Source of the DNA: Endoryza sp044226045
GTDB lineage: Bacteria > Bacteroidota > Bacteroidia > Chitinophagales > Chitinophagaceae
DNA length: 64,000 nucleotides
Assembly (NCBI GenBank): GCA_044226045.1
Contig: JBGAHR010000020.1
Span: forward strand, 8,875 to 72,874
Direction of reading: 5' to 3'
In this document: positions 32,772 through 41,115 of the stretch, one piece after another
How the letters are laid out: every line of letters begins with the position of its first letter
How positions within the stretch are numbered: position 1 is the stretch's first letter
Notes under the pieces: model-generated
Database searches by the model: none
The model's input: the letters and a program-made list of their open reading frames with translations, nothing else
What the model was told of the DNA's origin: nothing
Program-made: the position numbers and the translations under genes

Positions 32772-32804
32772 AAAAAAGGGCATCCCGCTCTTAATTGGAT
32801 GCCC
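32772..32804 (-). terminator. Terminator after ccoI
   Basis: GGGCATCC (32778-32785) pairs with GGATGCCC (32797-32804). The A run at 32772-32777 gives a T run on the minus strand. It separates ccoI from the ccoS operon, so the latter needs its own promoter. Confidence 0.88.
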
Positions 32805-32831
32805 CGGATGACTGACAATCGCCATGACTCT

Positions 32832-35228
32832 TTATAATCTTTTCAGCCAGGCAGCTATATTACTTCCCCCGAAGGTGATCAGTAAAATGCTGAGGGAACT
32901 GCTGGGCATCAGTATAGCTGCAATAATGGGCGACAACACACCCGAAACAGCGAAGTATAAACCGATAATATTATACAGGATGGATAGAACGAAACTCGCT
33001 GTGACAATTCTTTTATTGGCTACGCAGAGGTCTATAAATTTTTTCAGGCTCGACAGTTTTTCGGCAGCCAGGATGCCATCACTGGCGGGTGTAAAATTGT
33101 TGCTCGATTCGGTAATGGCAATACCTGCATCACTTTGTTTCAACGCGCCGGCATCATTCAACCCATCTCCAATCATCATTACCTTTTCTCCTTTCGATTG
33201 CAGTTCCCTGATGTAATCCAGTTTGTCTTCAGGGCCCTGGTTGAATTTCAGTACAGCATCCGGTCCGAAAATCTTTCGCAGGGCGATTTCTTCCGAATCG
33301 TTATCACCGGAAAGTACCGACAGTTTATAAGTATGTTTTAAAGAATCCAGTAACGGACGCACGGTTTCCCGGTAATGGTTGCTGAAACGGAACCGCCCCA
33401 ATACCTGGTGATCGATCCTTACATAAACCGAAGTGGATCGGTCAGTAGGCGCTGAGCCGGCTACATACTCACTGCTGCCGATCATCACCAGGTGTTCATT
33501 GATCCAGCCCTGAATACCCAAACCGGTATCTTCTTTAAAGTTGAGCATCCCGCTGTTTCGGTCTGCCCCCAGTTTCTTCGCAAGGATCCTGCTCAGGGGG
33601 TGGTTGGAGGAGGCCGCCAGGTTGGCAACAAGTTGTTGCTGATAGGGAGTAAGCTCGATTCCGTCGTAATGGATATCCTGTTCCTGCATGGAAGTGAGCG
33701 TGCCGGTTTTATCGAAGATGATGTGAGTAATACCCGCAATGTTCTCGATGGTCTGGGCATTTCTCAGGTAGAAATGATTCCTGCCCAGTATGCGCAGGAT
33801 GTTGCCATTGGTAAAAGTATTGGATAACAGCAACGCACAGGGGCAGGCTACAATAAATACTGCTGTAACGGCAGGCCATAACCTGGACTGGTCGTTGAAA
33901 GCCCAGTAAATAGCCGCGCCAATCGCTATTGCAAAGACACCATAGGTGAAATATCGGCTGAAAAGATGAACAAAGGATTTTTCGTCTTCATGTTCCCGAT
34001 TATCAAATGTGTCGCGGTTCCATAAACGAGTCAGGTAGCTCTGGGTCACTTCACGAACTGTGAGGATCTCGATGTTGGCGCCTTTCTGTTTTCCGCCGGC
34101 ATACACCATTTCTCCTATTTCCCGGGTAACAGGTATCGATTCACCGGTGACAAAACTGTAATCAATAAACGCCTTCCCTTTTATCAGGATGCCATCTGCC
34201 GGAATCAACTCTTCGCTATGAATAAGCAAAGTGTCGCCGGTTTTGATTTCCGGTAATTGACGGCTGATTTTCTGATTGCCCTGCAGTACAGTGGCGGCAA
34301 TCGGAAAATAAGAGGTATAATCTCTTTCAAAGGATAACTGCCGGTAGGTTTTATCCTGCACGATGCGTCCGGCGAGCATAAAAAATACAATGCCACTCAT
34401 GGAGTCAAAATACCCCGAACCGGTTCCGGTAAATACTTCCCATACACTTCTGGCAAAAGTGATTATGATGGCCAGCGCGATGGGTGCATCTATGTTCAGG
34501 AATTTATGGCGAAGGCTTTTGATGGCAGAAGTATAGAATGGAGTGGAGCAATAGAAAAATACAGGTAGGGAAAGAACAAAGTTCAGCCAGCGGAACAGGT
34601 TCAACAACTGCTTCTCGGTGGTGTCTATTCCGAGGTATTCCGGGAAGCTCATCAACATGATATTGCCAAATGCAAAACCCGCAATCCCCACTTTGTAGAT
34701 CATGGATCGGTCCACCGGTACTTTTTTGTTGCCGAGTTCATGAAGACTGATATAGGGCTCGTAGCCGATAGAGGTCAGCAGCTCGGCTATGTTGCGGAGT
34801 GACGTTTTTTGCGGAGAAAATACAATCGACACTTCTTTGCTGGTAAAATTGACCTGGCTGCTTTTTACTCCTTCATCGAGTTTGTAGAGATGTTCCAGCA
34901 GGTACAGGCAGGAACTGCAATGCATCTGAGGGGTATAAAAAGTAACATGCATTTCCTTTTCATCCCGGTAACTGAGCAGCTGGTTGATGGTCTTGTCATC
35001 GTCGAGGAACGCGAATTTATCCTCACGGACCTTTATTTTCTGTTGCGATCCCGGGTTGCTGTTCAGTTCATAATAGTCGCACAACTGGTGCTCATTGAGT
35101 ATCTCGTATACCAGCTTGCAGCCCTGGCAACAGAATATATGTTCACCCGAAACAATCTTTTCCTGGAGAATGGGCTCTCCACAGTGGTAGCAGGTCAGGG
35201 CCTGATCAGGTTTTACGGTTGGTCGCAT
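32832..35228 (-). CDS. ccoI: CcoI/FixI, copper-type P1B ATPase
   Basis: About 798 residues from the ATG at 35228. A TTG 63 bases upstream gives a longer form with an unlikely leader. An N-terminal zinc-ribbon-like Cys-x-x-Cys/Cys-Cys-x-Gly-Cys region is followed by an HMA domain with Met-His-Cys-Ser-Ser-Cys, membrane helices with the Cys-Pro-Cys transport motif, Asp-Lys-Thr-Gly-Thr-Leu-Thr phosphorylation site and Gly-Asp-Gly-Leu-Asn-Asp hinge. It supplies copper for CuB of the cbb3 oxidase. A box at 35301 lies 73 bases upstream, shared with the divergent regulator. Confidence 0.93.
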   Translation of the reverse strand: MRPTVKPDQALTCYHCGEPILQEKIVSGEHIFCCQGCKLVYEILNEHQLCDYYELNSNPGSQQKIKVREDKFAFLDDDKTINQLLSYRDEKEMHVTFYTPQMHCSSCLYLLEHLYKLDEGVKSSQVNFTSKEVSIVFSPQKTSLRNIAELLTSIGYEPYISLHELGNKKVPVDRSMIYKVGIAGFAFGNIMLMSFPEYLGIDTTEKQLLNLFRWLNFVLSLPVFFYCSTPFYTSAIKSLRHKFLNIDAPIALAIIITFARSVWEVFTGTGSGYFDSMSGIVFFMLAGRIVQDKTYRQLSFERDYTSYFPIAATVLQGNQKISRQLPEIKTGDTLLIHSEELIPADGILIKGKAFIDYSFVTGESIPVTREIGEMVYAGGKQKGANIEILTVREVTQSYLTRLWNRDTFDNREHEDEKSFVHLFSRYFTYGVFAIAIGAAIYWAFNDQSRLWPAVTAVFIVACPCALLLSNTFTNGNILRILGRNHFYLRNAQTIENIAGITHIIFDKTGTLTSMQEQDIHYDGIELTPYQQQLVANLAASSNHPLSRILAKKLGADRNSGMLNFKEDTGLGIQGWINEHLVMIGSSEYVAGSAPTDRSTSVYVRIDHQVLGRFRFSNHYRETVRPLLDSLKHTYKLSVLSGDNDSEEIALRKIFGPDAVLKFNQGPEDKLDYIRELQSKGEKVMMIGDGLNDAGALKQSDAGIAITESSNNFTPASDGILAAEKLSSLKKFIDLCVANKRIVTASFVLSILYNIIGLYFAVSGVLSPIIAAILMPSSSLSILLITFGGSNIAAWLKRL

Positions 35229-35300
35229 CTTACAGAAAATATGACCGCTAAAGTATCTTCTCTGCCATGCCGGGTTACTGACTAACTTCAAATAATACGA

Positions 35301-35313
35301 TGATTTTTCTCAA
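35301..35313. promoter_or_regulatory. CRP/FNR-type box TGATTTTTCTCAA, shared by ccoI and the receiver-CRP gene
   Basis: It lies between divergent starts, 73 bases from ccoI and about 51 from the regulator. TACTTTAG at 35329-35336 resembles the Bacteroidota -7 element TAnnTTTG with one mismatch. If that is the promoter, the box would be near -38 to -40, where class II CRP activators bind. Confidence 0.55.
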
Positions 35314-35363
35314 AGACAGCATTTTCGTTACTTTAGTGTATTGTTTACCAATTAACAAGAACC

Positions 35364-36425
35364 ATGTCGCACCGCACCATCCTGATCATTGACGACCACG
35401 ACGATATACGCGAAAACACAGCTGAAATCCTTTCCCTGGGGGGATACAGGACACTCACGGCCGAAAATGGAAAGAGGGGCGTGGAAATAGCACTGGCAGA
35501 AAAGCCGGACCTGATTATTTGTGATATCATGATGCCCGAGCTGGATGGCTATGGAGTACTCCATTTGCTCCGTAAGAACCCTGAAACAGAAGAAATTCCC
35601 CTTATATTCTTGTCGGCCAAGGCCGAAAGGAGTGATTTGCGGAAAGGCATGGAAATGGGGGCCGACGACTATGTAACCAAGCCCTTTGAGGAGATTGAAC
35701 TGATGAATGCCATTGAGTCCCGCCTGAGAAAGTATGATGTATTACATAAGAAATACAATCCGAGTGCCAAGGGACTGAGTGAACTGGCCAATGACCTGCA
35801 GGAAACAGGACTTTTACAATTCAACCTCGATAATTACAATTCGGAAACCTACCTGAAAAGACAGGCCATTTATACCGAAGGCAAGCGTCCCAGGTATCTG
35901 TATTATGTGAAAAAGGGCAAGGTTAAAGCGTTTAAAACCCATGAGGATGGTAAAGAATACATAACCGATCTTTTTAGCGATGGTGATTTTATCGGATATC
36001 CGGCCCTGATCGAGGAAAAGAATTATGATGACAGCGCAGTGGCCCTGGAAGAATCAGAAGTGATTCAGATACCTCGTGAAGATTTTCAGAAGCTGATCGA
36101 TAACGACATCAATATCGCCTCCAAGTTTATCAAGATCATCACCCAGAACGTTAAAGAAAAAGAGAACAGGCTGATGAACCTGGCCTACAGCTCGCTGAGA
36201 AAGAGGGTGGCGAGAGCATTGGTAGACATTCACTCCAAATTCAACATAGAGAACAATAAGAAAGCAATCGAAATTTCGCGTGACGACATTGCTCAGTATG
36301 TTGGCACCGCCACAGAATCACTGATTCGTACGCTCAGTGATTTCAAAGGTGAAAAGCTGATTGAAATAAAAGATGGAAAAATACTGATTCCGGACGTTAC
36401 TAAACTTTCCAAAATGCTGTATTAA
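35364..36425 (+). CDS. Receiver-CRP/FNR fusion transcription regulator
   Basis: A 353-residue protein joining two families. The receiver domain (1-125) has phosphoacceptor Asp54 and Lys106. A linker leads to a cyclic-nucleotide-binding-fold domain (about 150-265) and a Crp-type winged helix (about 275-350). In the recognition helix, Glu318 and Arg322 occupy the positions that read the TGA core in CRP and FNR. No Cys cluster of the FNR kind is present, so oxygen sensing would have to come through phosphorylation. It is divergent from ccoI and close to several matching TGA-N6-TCA boxes. Confidence 0.9.
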   Translation: MSHRTILIIDDHDDIRENTAEILSLGGYRTLTAENGKRGVEIALAEKPDLIICDIMMPELDGYGVLHLLRKNPETEEIPLIFLSAKAERSDLRKGMEMGADDYVTKPFEEIELMNAIESRLRKYDVLHKKYNPSAKGLSELANDLQETGLLQFNLDNYNSETYLKRQAIYTEGKRPRYLYYVKKGKVKAFKTHEDGKEYITDLFSDGDFIGYPALIEEKNYDDSAVALEESEVIQIPREDFQKLIDNDINIASKFIKIITQNVKEKENRLMNLAYSSLRKRVARALVDIHSKFNIENNKKAIEISRDDIAQYVGTATESLIRTLSDFKGEKLIEIKDGKILIPDVTKLSKMLY

Positions 36426-36439
36426 GAAAACGGCCGTGC

Positions 36440-36841
36440 TTAATCTTCATCACGCAACAGATCGAAGTCTTCCGCGGTTTCTTCGCTGGTGTCAGATTGT
36501 GACAGCTCCCTGCCGTGTTCGTTTTGTTTTTGCAGGGTCCATTGGTCTGTTAAAGTGGTTTCCAGCCACACGTTTCCCGACAGACGAAAAACCTGTGCAT
36601 TCAGTTTAAAATCGCTTTGCAGGGTATGCTCCAGCTCTCCAACGGTGGTATTTTTTTCGAAACTCAGGTATCCATCTGGTGTTTCCGGCTGTACCTTTCC
36701 AAGGCTTAGCTCGGGGTTCAATGGCACACTTTCCTTTTTTTTCTGATTCCTGAAAAATTCAAGTTTCAGATAAGGAAACTCCGAATGAAATTCCGCCTGG
36801 ACTTCACTGATCTTCTTGGATGGATAAATATTGATCTGCAT
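36440..36841 (-). CDS. Hypothetical acidic protein near the stress regulon
   Basis: About 133 residues from the ATG at 36841 (a GTG at 36865 is also possible). It begins Met-Gln-Ile-Asn-Ile-Tyr-Pro-Ser-Lys and has a ubiquitin-like alternation of strands and helices: Ile-Ser-Glu-Val-Gln-Ala-Glu-Phe then Tyr-Leu-Lys-Leu-Glu-Phe-Phe. The C-terminal 35 residues are very acidic and probably disordered. I do not recognise a function. The gene converges on the receiver-CRP gene (15-base gap) and has its own box at 36937. Confidence 0.6.
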   Translation of the reverse strand: MQINIYPSKKISEVQAEFHSEFPYLKLEFFRNQKKKESVPLNPELSLGKVQPETPDGYLSFEKNTTVGELEHTLQSDFKLNAQVFRLSGNVWLETTLTDQWTLQKQNEHGRELSQSDTSEETAEDFDLLRDED

Positions 36842-36936
36842 GGCTTTGCTTGTAATTTCTTTCACATTCTGATTTCTACACTACAAATCTATTATTACCC
36901 GAAGCATCAGGGAATGACTTAAGTTCAGGTGGCAGG

Positions 36937-36949
36937 TGATTAATCTCAA
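36937..36949. promoter_or_regulatory. CRP/FNR-type box TGATTAATCTCAA
   Basis: It shares TGAT-N4-CTCAA with 23120 and 35301. It lies 96 bases upstream of the ATG at 36841, or 72 bases from the GTG at 36865. ACTTAAGT, an 8-base palindrome, lies nearby at about 36917-36924. Confidence 0.5.
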
Positions 36950-36984
36950 GAGCGTAGGTTTCCACGACAATCATGCCTGACTAC

Positions 36985-37461
36985 TTAACTGGCGAAATAG
37001 TTTTGTGAATTGATTCTTTCGCAACGCCCGGTCATTTCAGTGATCTTAATTCTGAAAAAGATTCCTCCCACTGAAGTCTGGTTGTCGCTTCCAAATGGCC
37101 AATGCGGGCTCAGGTGCATGGTTTCACTGCTGATAAAGGGGAGGGCTCTTCCGGAAAGTACACCCAGGGCAACTGCCCGGTCTTCGGGTGTGGTCAGTTC
37201 CTCAAATTTTCCCCAGAGGATGACGCTTTTCCAGTTGGAAAGATCTTTCATGTCATCGACCTGGAAACAAAGTGCGCCATTCTGGCGAAGCATTTGCAGC
37301 TTTTTTCCTTCGTAGGTATGTATGTAGATGTAGCCATCAGCCGTGTAAGCATAGCTTAAAGGGGTGATATATATTTGTCCGTCGGCATAACAGGCCAGCC
37401 TTCCAATCAATTGACTTGATAAAAGTTCCTGTTGTTCGTGGGTGGTGAGTGTTTCGAACAT
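36985..37461 (-). CDS. Pyridoxamine 5'-phosphate oxidase family protein (NimA-like)
   Basis: About 158 residues from the ATG at 37461. The Ile-Gly-Arg-Leu-Ala-Cys strand, Tyr-Ile-Thr-Pro-Leu-Ser-Tyr, His-Thr-Tyr-Glu-Gly-Lys-Lys, Phe-Gln-Val-Asp and Trp-Lys-Ser-Val-Ile-Leu-Trp-Gly-Lys-Phe fit the flavin-binding split barrel of PF12900. Substrates of this group vary and include nitro compounds. The start was moved inward because the extra 13 residues are not conserved-looking. A box at 37507 lies 46 bases upstream. Confidence 0.82.
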   Translation of the reverse strand: MFETLTTHEQQELLSSQLIGRLACYADGQIYITPLSYAYTADGYIYIHTYEGKKLQMLRQNGALCFQVDDMKDLSNWKSVILWGKFEELTTPEDRAVALGVLSGRALPFISSETMHLSPHWPFGSDNQTSVGGIFFRIKITEMTGRCERINSQNYFAS

Positions 37462-37506
37462 ATTGTTGTTTTTTGTAAAAATACCTGCAGGTCTGCTCAC
37501 TCCCGA

Positions 37507-37518
37507 TGATGGGAGTCA
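37507..37518. promoter_or_regulatory. CRP/FNR-type box TGATGGGAGTCA
   Basis: It fits TGATNNNNSTCA and lies 46 bases upstream of the pyridoxamine-oxidase-like gene start at 37461. Confidence 0.45.
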
Positions 37519-37559
37519 GCACCCTGCATAATCATGATCATTCGCTCTTAATTACAGGC

Positions 37560-38405
37560 TTAATAATGGGCGATAAACAGAGGTTGGGTGATGGTCCGGA
37601 TCAGTACATCGGCCTGGCTGGGCTTGAAGAACTGGGATAACGTAGACCTTCCATAAGCGCCCATCACTACCAGCGAGTTTTTTCTGGGCAGGAAATAACT
37701 GAGCAACTGCGCATCTGTTTTTCCTTTCAATACTTCAAACCCGATAGCGGAGTAATGATCCTTTAACCATTCCTTCATCTTGTATTTTTCCGAAGTAGTC
37801 CACTCTCCATCTGCATTTACCTGCAGCACAATTACTTTTTTATCGTCCAGGGCAGAAAACAGGTACGTGAATTGTTTGATCGCAAATACAGAAGATTTGC
37901 TTCCGTTATAAGTAAAGATGATCTCCTCTACTGCATCGAACTGTTCCGGTGCGATGATGACCGGACATTCGGCATCTTTCAGTATTTCGCGGAGAAGTCT
38001 GGATGGACTGGTTTCTGTTTTGTTACCCGCAGAAAGGGAAGATGCCACTATTATTAAGTCCGCATACCTGCTCTCTTCCACTACTTCATCTATCGCCACG
38101 CCACGGTCCCGGTGAATACCTGCCTGTACGCCTCTTCTTTCGCAGGCAGCAATGAACTGGTGTACATTGGATTGAATTTTCTGCTGGCGATCAACGTCTG
38201 CTTCCGCATAAACCGTCGACGCACCAAACGTTTTTGGTACTTCTCCCGGCTCTTCTTCATTTTCAGCCTCGTCCGCTTCGAGCGTAAGATGTTCGAGGAA
38301 CACACCGGTTAATTTTGAACGATTGAGCTTCGCGATATAACAGGCGAAATCAAGCGCGCCCATCTCTGTATTGAAAGCATCAACAACCAGGAGTATCTTT
38401 TGCAT
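37560..38405 (-). CDS. Universal stress protein, two UspA domains
   Basis: A 281-residue cytoplasmic protein with two UspA-like halves (about 1-145 and 150-281). The second half ends in Val-Val-Met-Gly-Ala-Tyr-Gly-Arg-Ser-Thr, close to the ATP-binding Gly-x2-Gly-x9-Gly(Ser/Thr) motif. The first half has an acidic insert near residues 45-55. Such tandem Usp proteins rise under starvation or low oxygen. It follows another Usp gene by 23 bases, in the same direction. Confidence 0.88.
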   Translation of the reverse strand: MQKILLVVDAFNTEMGALDFACYIAKLNRSKLTGVFLEHLTLEADEAENEEEPGEVPKTFGASTVYAEADVDRQQKIQSNVHQFIAACERRGVQAGIHRDRGVAIDEVVEESRYADLIIVASSLSAGNKTETSPSRLLREILKDAECPVIIAPEQFDAVEEIIFTYNGSKSSVFAIKQFTYLFSALDDKKVIVLQVNADGEWTTSEKYKMKEWLKDHYSAIGFEVLKGKTDAQLLSYFLPRKNSLVVMGAYGRSTLSQFFKPSQADVLIRTITQPLFIAHY

Positions 38406-38428
38406 ATAGATTGATTTTACGGGATGAT

Positions 38429-39256
38429 TTATTTGTGAGCGACAAAAATGGGCAGGCGGTGATCTTTTACGACCTCGGTAATAAAACTCTTATGAAACCA
38501 GGTAGATATTTCAGATCTGCCAAAAGAACCGCTTACCAGCAACGCATTGGATTTTTCTTTCAACCAGGATTGAAAGTTCCCGGCCTTATCCGTATGCAGT
38601 TGTTGAATGGTCAATTCCTGGAAATGGCATTCGGCCAGTTCTTCAATCTTTCCCTGTTCCGGAATCCTTTCTTCTTTGTGTTGGCTTACATGCACCAATA
38701 CAGTATTGTTTTCAGAGAATTCGGGTAACACATAAGCGAATTGCTTGAGGGCATACACCGAAGCCTCACTTCCATCATAAGCCAGGATGTTGGTAACAGG
38801 GAAAGAATAGTTTTCCGGTACGATCACCACCGGGCATTGAACCATATGCAAGGCATCTTTCAGGAAATCGTTGATTCCTGTTACCCCCATGTTTTCATAA
38901 AATCTTTCGCTTCCGAGGATAAGCAGATCGGCGAACACACTTTCCTGTTTGAGTTCCTGTAAAGTGAAACCTTCTTTTTCTACGTGTACCCGGTAGTCGA
39001 TCTGGTATTTTTCACAGAGCGCTTCGAAACGGGTAATATTTTCCTTGGCCACTTCTGTATTAACCTCGCGAAGGGTTGGCATGAAGGCCATTCCGCTAAT
39101 GTCGCCGCTGGCATAGTTCCAGTATTCCGCATATTCTATCTGCGGCAGAAAGACGCCGGTGAGCAGGATGGGGTTCCTTTTGTTAAGTTGCCTGGCAAAA
39201 TCAAACGCTCCTTCTGAGAAGTGGTTACCGTCGAAGGCGATGAGTATCTTTTTCAT
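38429..39256 (-). CDS. Universal stress protein, two UspA domains
   Basis: 275 residues from the ATG at 39256, where Met-Lys-Lys-Ile-Leu-Ile-Ala-Phe-Asp-Gly matches a Usp start. A further upstream start adds 43 residues of non-conserved leader. Two Usp halves are visible, and the second ends Leu-Val-Ser-Gly-Ser-Phe-Gly-Arg-Ser-Glu. It is the first gene of the Usp pair and diverges from the HtrA-like gene. A degenerate box (TGATTTTTATTA) lies 75 bases upstream. Confidence 0.87.
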   Translation of the reverse strand: MKKILIAFDGNHFSEGAFDFARQLNKRNPILLTGVFLPQIEYAEYWNYASGDISGMAFMPTLREVNTEVAKENITRFEALCEKYQIDYRVHVEKEGFTLQELKQESVFADLLILGSERFYENMGVTGINDFLKDALHMVQCPVVIVPENYSFPVTNILAYDGSEASVYALKQFAYVLPEFSENNTVLVHVSQHKEERIPEQGKIEELAECHFQELTIQQLHTDKAGNFQSWLKEKSNALLVSGSFGRSEISTWFHKSFITEVVKDHRLPIFVAHK

Positions 39257-39330
39257 ATTGTTCCAGTTTGGGCGATACAAAAGTATAAAGGTGTCCTTTT
39301 GCCAAAAATGACAGATGGCAGGCCTCCGGC

Positions 39331-39342
39331 TGATTTTTATTA
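39331..39342. promoter_or_regulatory. Degenerate CRP/FNR-type box TGATTTTTATTA
   Basis: It matches the 32685 and 35301 boxes in the left half and spacer, but the right half is TTA instead of TCA. It lies in the Usp/HtrA divergent promoter region, 75 bases from the Usp start. Confidence 0.3.
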
Positions 39343-39404
39343 CTCGGCCTGTCAGCTTTGTCAGGTGCCGGCCCGACTGGTACAATCATTGAGTTTCAGG
39401 AGGT

Positions 39405-40361
39405 ATGATTAAATATATTTCGGGTGATGAGGCATTAATGGATGCCTATTCACAAACGGTAAGCAGGGTTTACCGGGATATGGCCCCGGCCGTGGTGCAT
39501 ATTCGAAATCTCCGGGAGGGGGCCAAAGGGGCGACAGAATCAATGGGATCGGGGTTCATCATTTCCTCAGATGGATATGTATTGTCGAATCATCATGTTA
39601 CCGAACAGGCCAGGGAATTGTGGGTAACGCTCACCAGCGGAGAAGTGATCAAAGCAGAATGGAAAGGATCGGATCCTTCTACCGACCTGGCATTGTTAAA
39701 GATCGATAGCCGATCGCTGCCATCACTGGCATTTGCCGATTCGGACGAATTGCTTCCCGGCCAAATAGCCATTGCCATCGGAAATCCCTATGGACTACAG
39801 CAAACAGTAACCGCTGGAGTCATCAGCGCTGTTGGCAGAAGCCTGCGTGCCGGTAATGGCAGGTTGATCGATGATGTGATTCAGGCAGATGCAGCCCTGA
39901 ATCCAGGTAACTCGGGAGGCCCTTTGCTCAATTCGGCCGGACATGTAATCGGTGTGAATACCGCCATTATTTCAAGTGCACAGGGAATCTGTTTTGCTGT
40001 TTCTTCGAACCTCGCCTCTTTTATTACGGGTGAGTTGATGATGAAAGGAAAAGTTACCCGCGCGCTGATTGGCATCGCGGGACAAACAGTGAAACTGTCT
40101 GCAAGAATGCGTGAATACAACCGGCTGGAGAATCACACCGGTGTATTTGTTTTTGAAGTGATGAAGGTCAATGCGCTGAATCATAGAAAGATTCAATACG
40201 GTGACATCATCGTCGGCTTCAATGGCAATAAAGTGGAATCAATCGACGGCCTGTTCAAATACCTCACCGCACAAACCATTGGTCAGCCGGTTACAATTTC
40301 TTTGTTGAGAAATGGGAAGCTGCAACAGGTTATTGTGGTACCCGAACCCGCTCTGAATTGA
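39405..40361 (+). CDS. HtrA/Deg-type serine protease without signal peptide
   Basis: A 318-residue S1C protease with catalytic His64 (Ser-Asn-His-His-Val), Asp94 (Ser-Thr-Asp-Leu-Ala-Leu-Leu) and Ser170 (Asn-Pro-Gly-Asn-Ser-Gly-Gly-Pro), followed by one PDZ domain (about 220-315). Unlike DegP/DegS it begins with polar residues and has no signal peptide or membrane anchor, so it should act in the cytoplasm unless the start is wrong. It is divergent from the Usp pair and shares their promoter region. Confidence 0.9.
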   Translation: MIKYISGDEALMDAYSQTVSRVYRDMAPAVVHIRNLREGAKGATESMGSGFIISSDGYVLSNHHVTEQARELWVTLTSGEVIKAEWKGSDPSTDLALLKIDSRSLPSLAFADSDELLPGQIAIAIGNPYGLQQTVTAGVISAVGRSLRAGNGRLIDDVIQADAALNPGNSGGPLLNSAGHVIGVNTAIISSAQGICFAVSSNLASFITGELMMKGKVTRALIGIAGQTVKLSARMREYNRLENHTGVFVFEVMKVNALNHRKIQYGDIIVGFNGNKVESIDGLFKYLTAQTIGQPVTISLLRNGKLQQVIVVPEPALN

Positions 40362-41115
40362 AATAGTAGGCGTTTATCGTTTCAGGTTATCGTTTCAGGT
40401 TATTGCAGTCCGGTTTGCAGTTTGCGGTTTGCAGTTTGCGGTTTGCAGTTTCAATTGACAAATTTTTATTCCATCCGTCATCCGTTATCCGTAATTATCA
40501 TTGGCTCATTCACCAATCACTGTTGTCCGGGAAAAACTCCGAGAGCTCAATTGCTCAATGAGCCAATGGGCCAATTTGCCAATGAACAGCAAACCTCTAA
40601 CTATAAACAGCAAACTGAATTTCAACAATAGCCGGGCTTTATTCTACCGCTGTTCACCACCCAAGAACTAATTGAATTAGTCGCTCCCGCTCTCACTCCC
40701 GCTCACCAAAAGTAGCCGGGCTGTATATCGGCCTTGGGCGCCTTTTTTTGTGGGACTTTTTTTGGCGAAACAAAAAAAGTCCCGTCAGAGACTCGCTGGA
40801 ATAAAATCTCCCTCATATTACGTCCGCTCTCGATCTCACTCCCACTCACAAAAGGGGGCTCATTTCTCAAAATGCGGCAAAAAAATGATTATTTCAGCGT
40901 GGCATTAGGTACTCAATGACTTTCCCCGGACAACAGTGATTCACCAATTGACAAATTTTTCGTAATCCGTCATCCGTTATCCATAATTATCATTGGCAAA
41001 TTTACTAATTGACCAATTGACAAATTATTCGTCATCCGTAATCATCATTGGCTCATTCACCAATTGACAAATTGGCCAATTTCTTTCCGTATCTTTCTAT
41101 GCCAAACAAACCGAC
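40362..41115. repeat. 754-base gap filled with direct and inverted word repeats
   Basis: No credible gene is seen. Just after the HtrA stop come CGTTTATCGTTTCAGG words, then TTTGCAGTTTGCGG words. A module with AATTGACAAATTTTT, CCGTCATCCGTTATCC and AATTATCATTGGC occurs at about 40455-40505 and again at about 40946-40995, with partial copies to 41090. TCACTGTTGTCCGGG (40517-40531) and its complement (40925-40939) bracket an inner 393 bases that hold CTCACTCCCGCTCAC words and a strong hairpin. This looks like an insertion of one repeat unit within another. Confidence 0.8.
40752..40783. repeat. Perfect 13-base hairpin GGGACTTTTTTTG/CAAAAAAAGTCCC
   Basis: Arms at 40752-40764 and 40771-40783 enclose GCGAAA. 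It resembles the TTTTTGGCGAAACAAAAA hairpins common in Bacteroidota intergenic DNA, and could work as a bidirectional terminator. Confidence 0.65.

Noticed and set aside
40734..40919. Small ORF inside the repeat island
   Set aside because: It reads through a perfect hairpin and begins with TTG. The sequence is explained by repeats.
40362..41115. CRISPR-like repeats
   Set aside because: The repeats are degenerate, unevenly spaced, lack unique spacers of constant length, and have no cas genes nearby.
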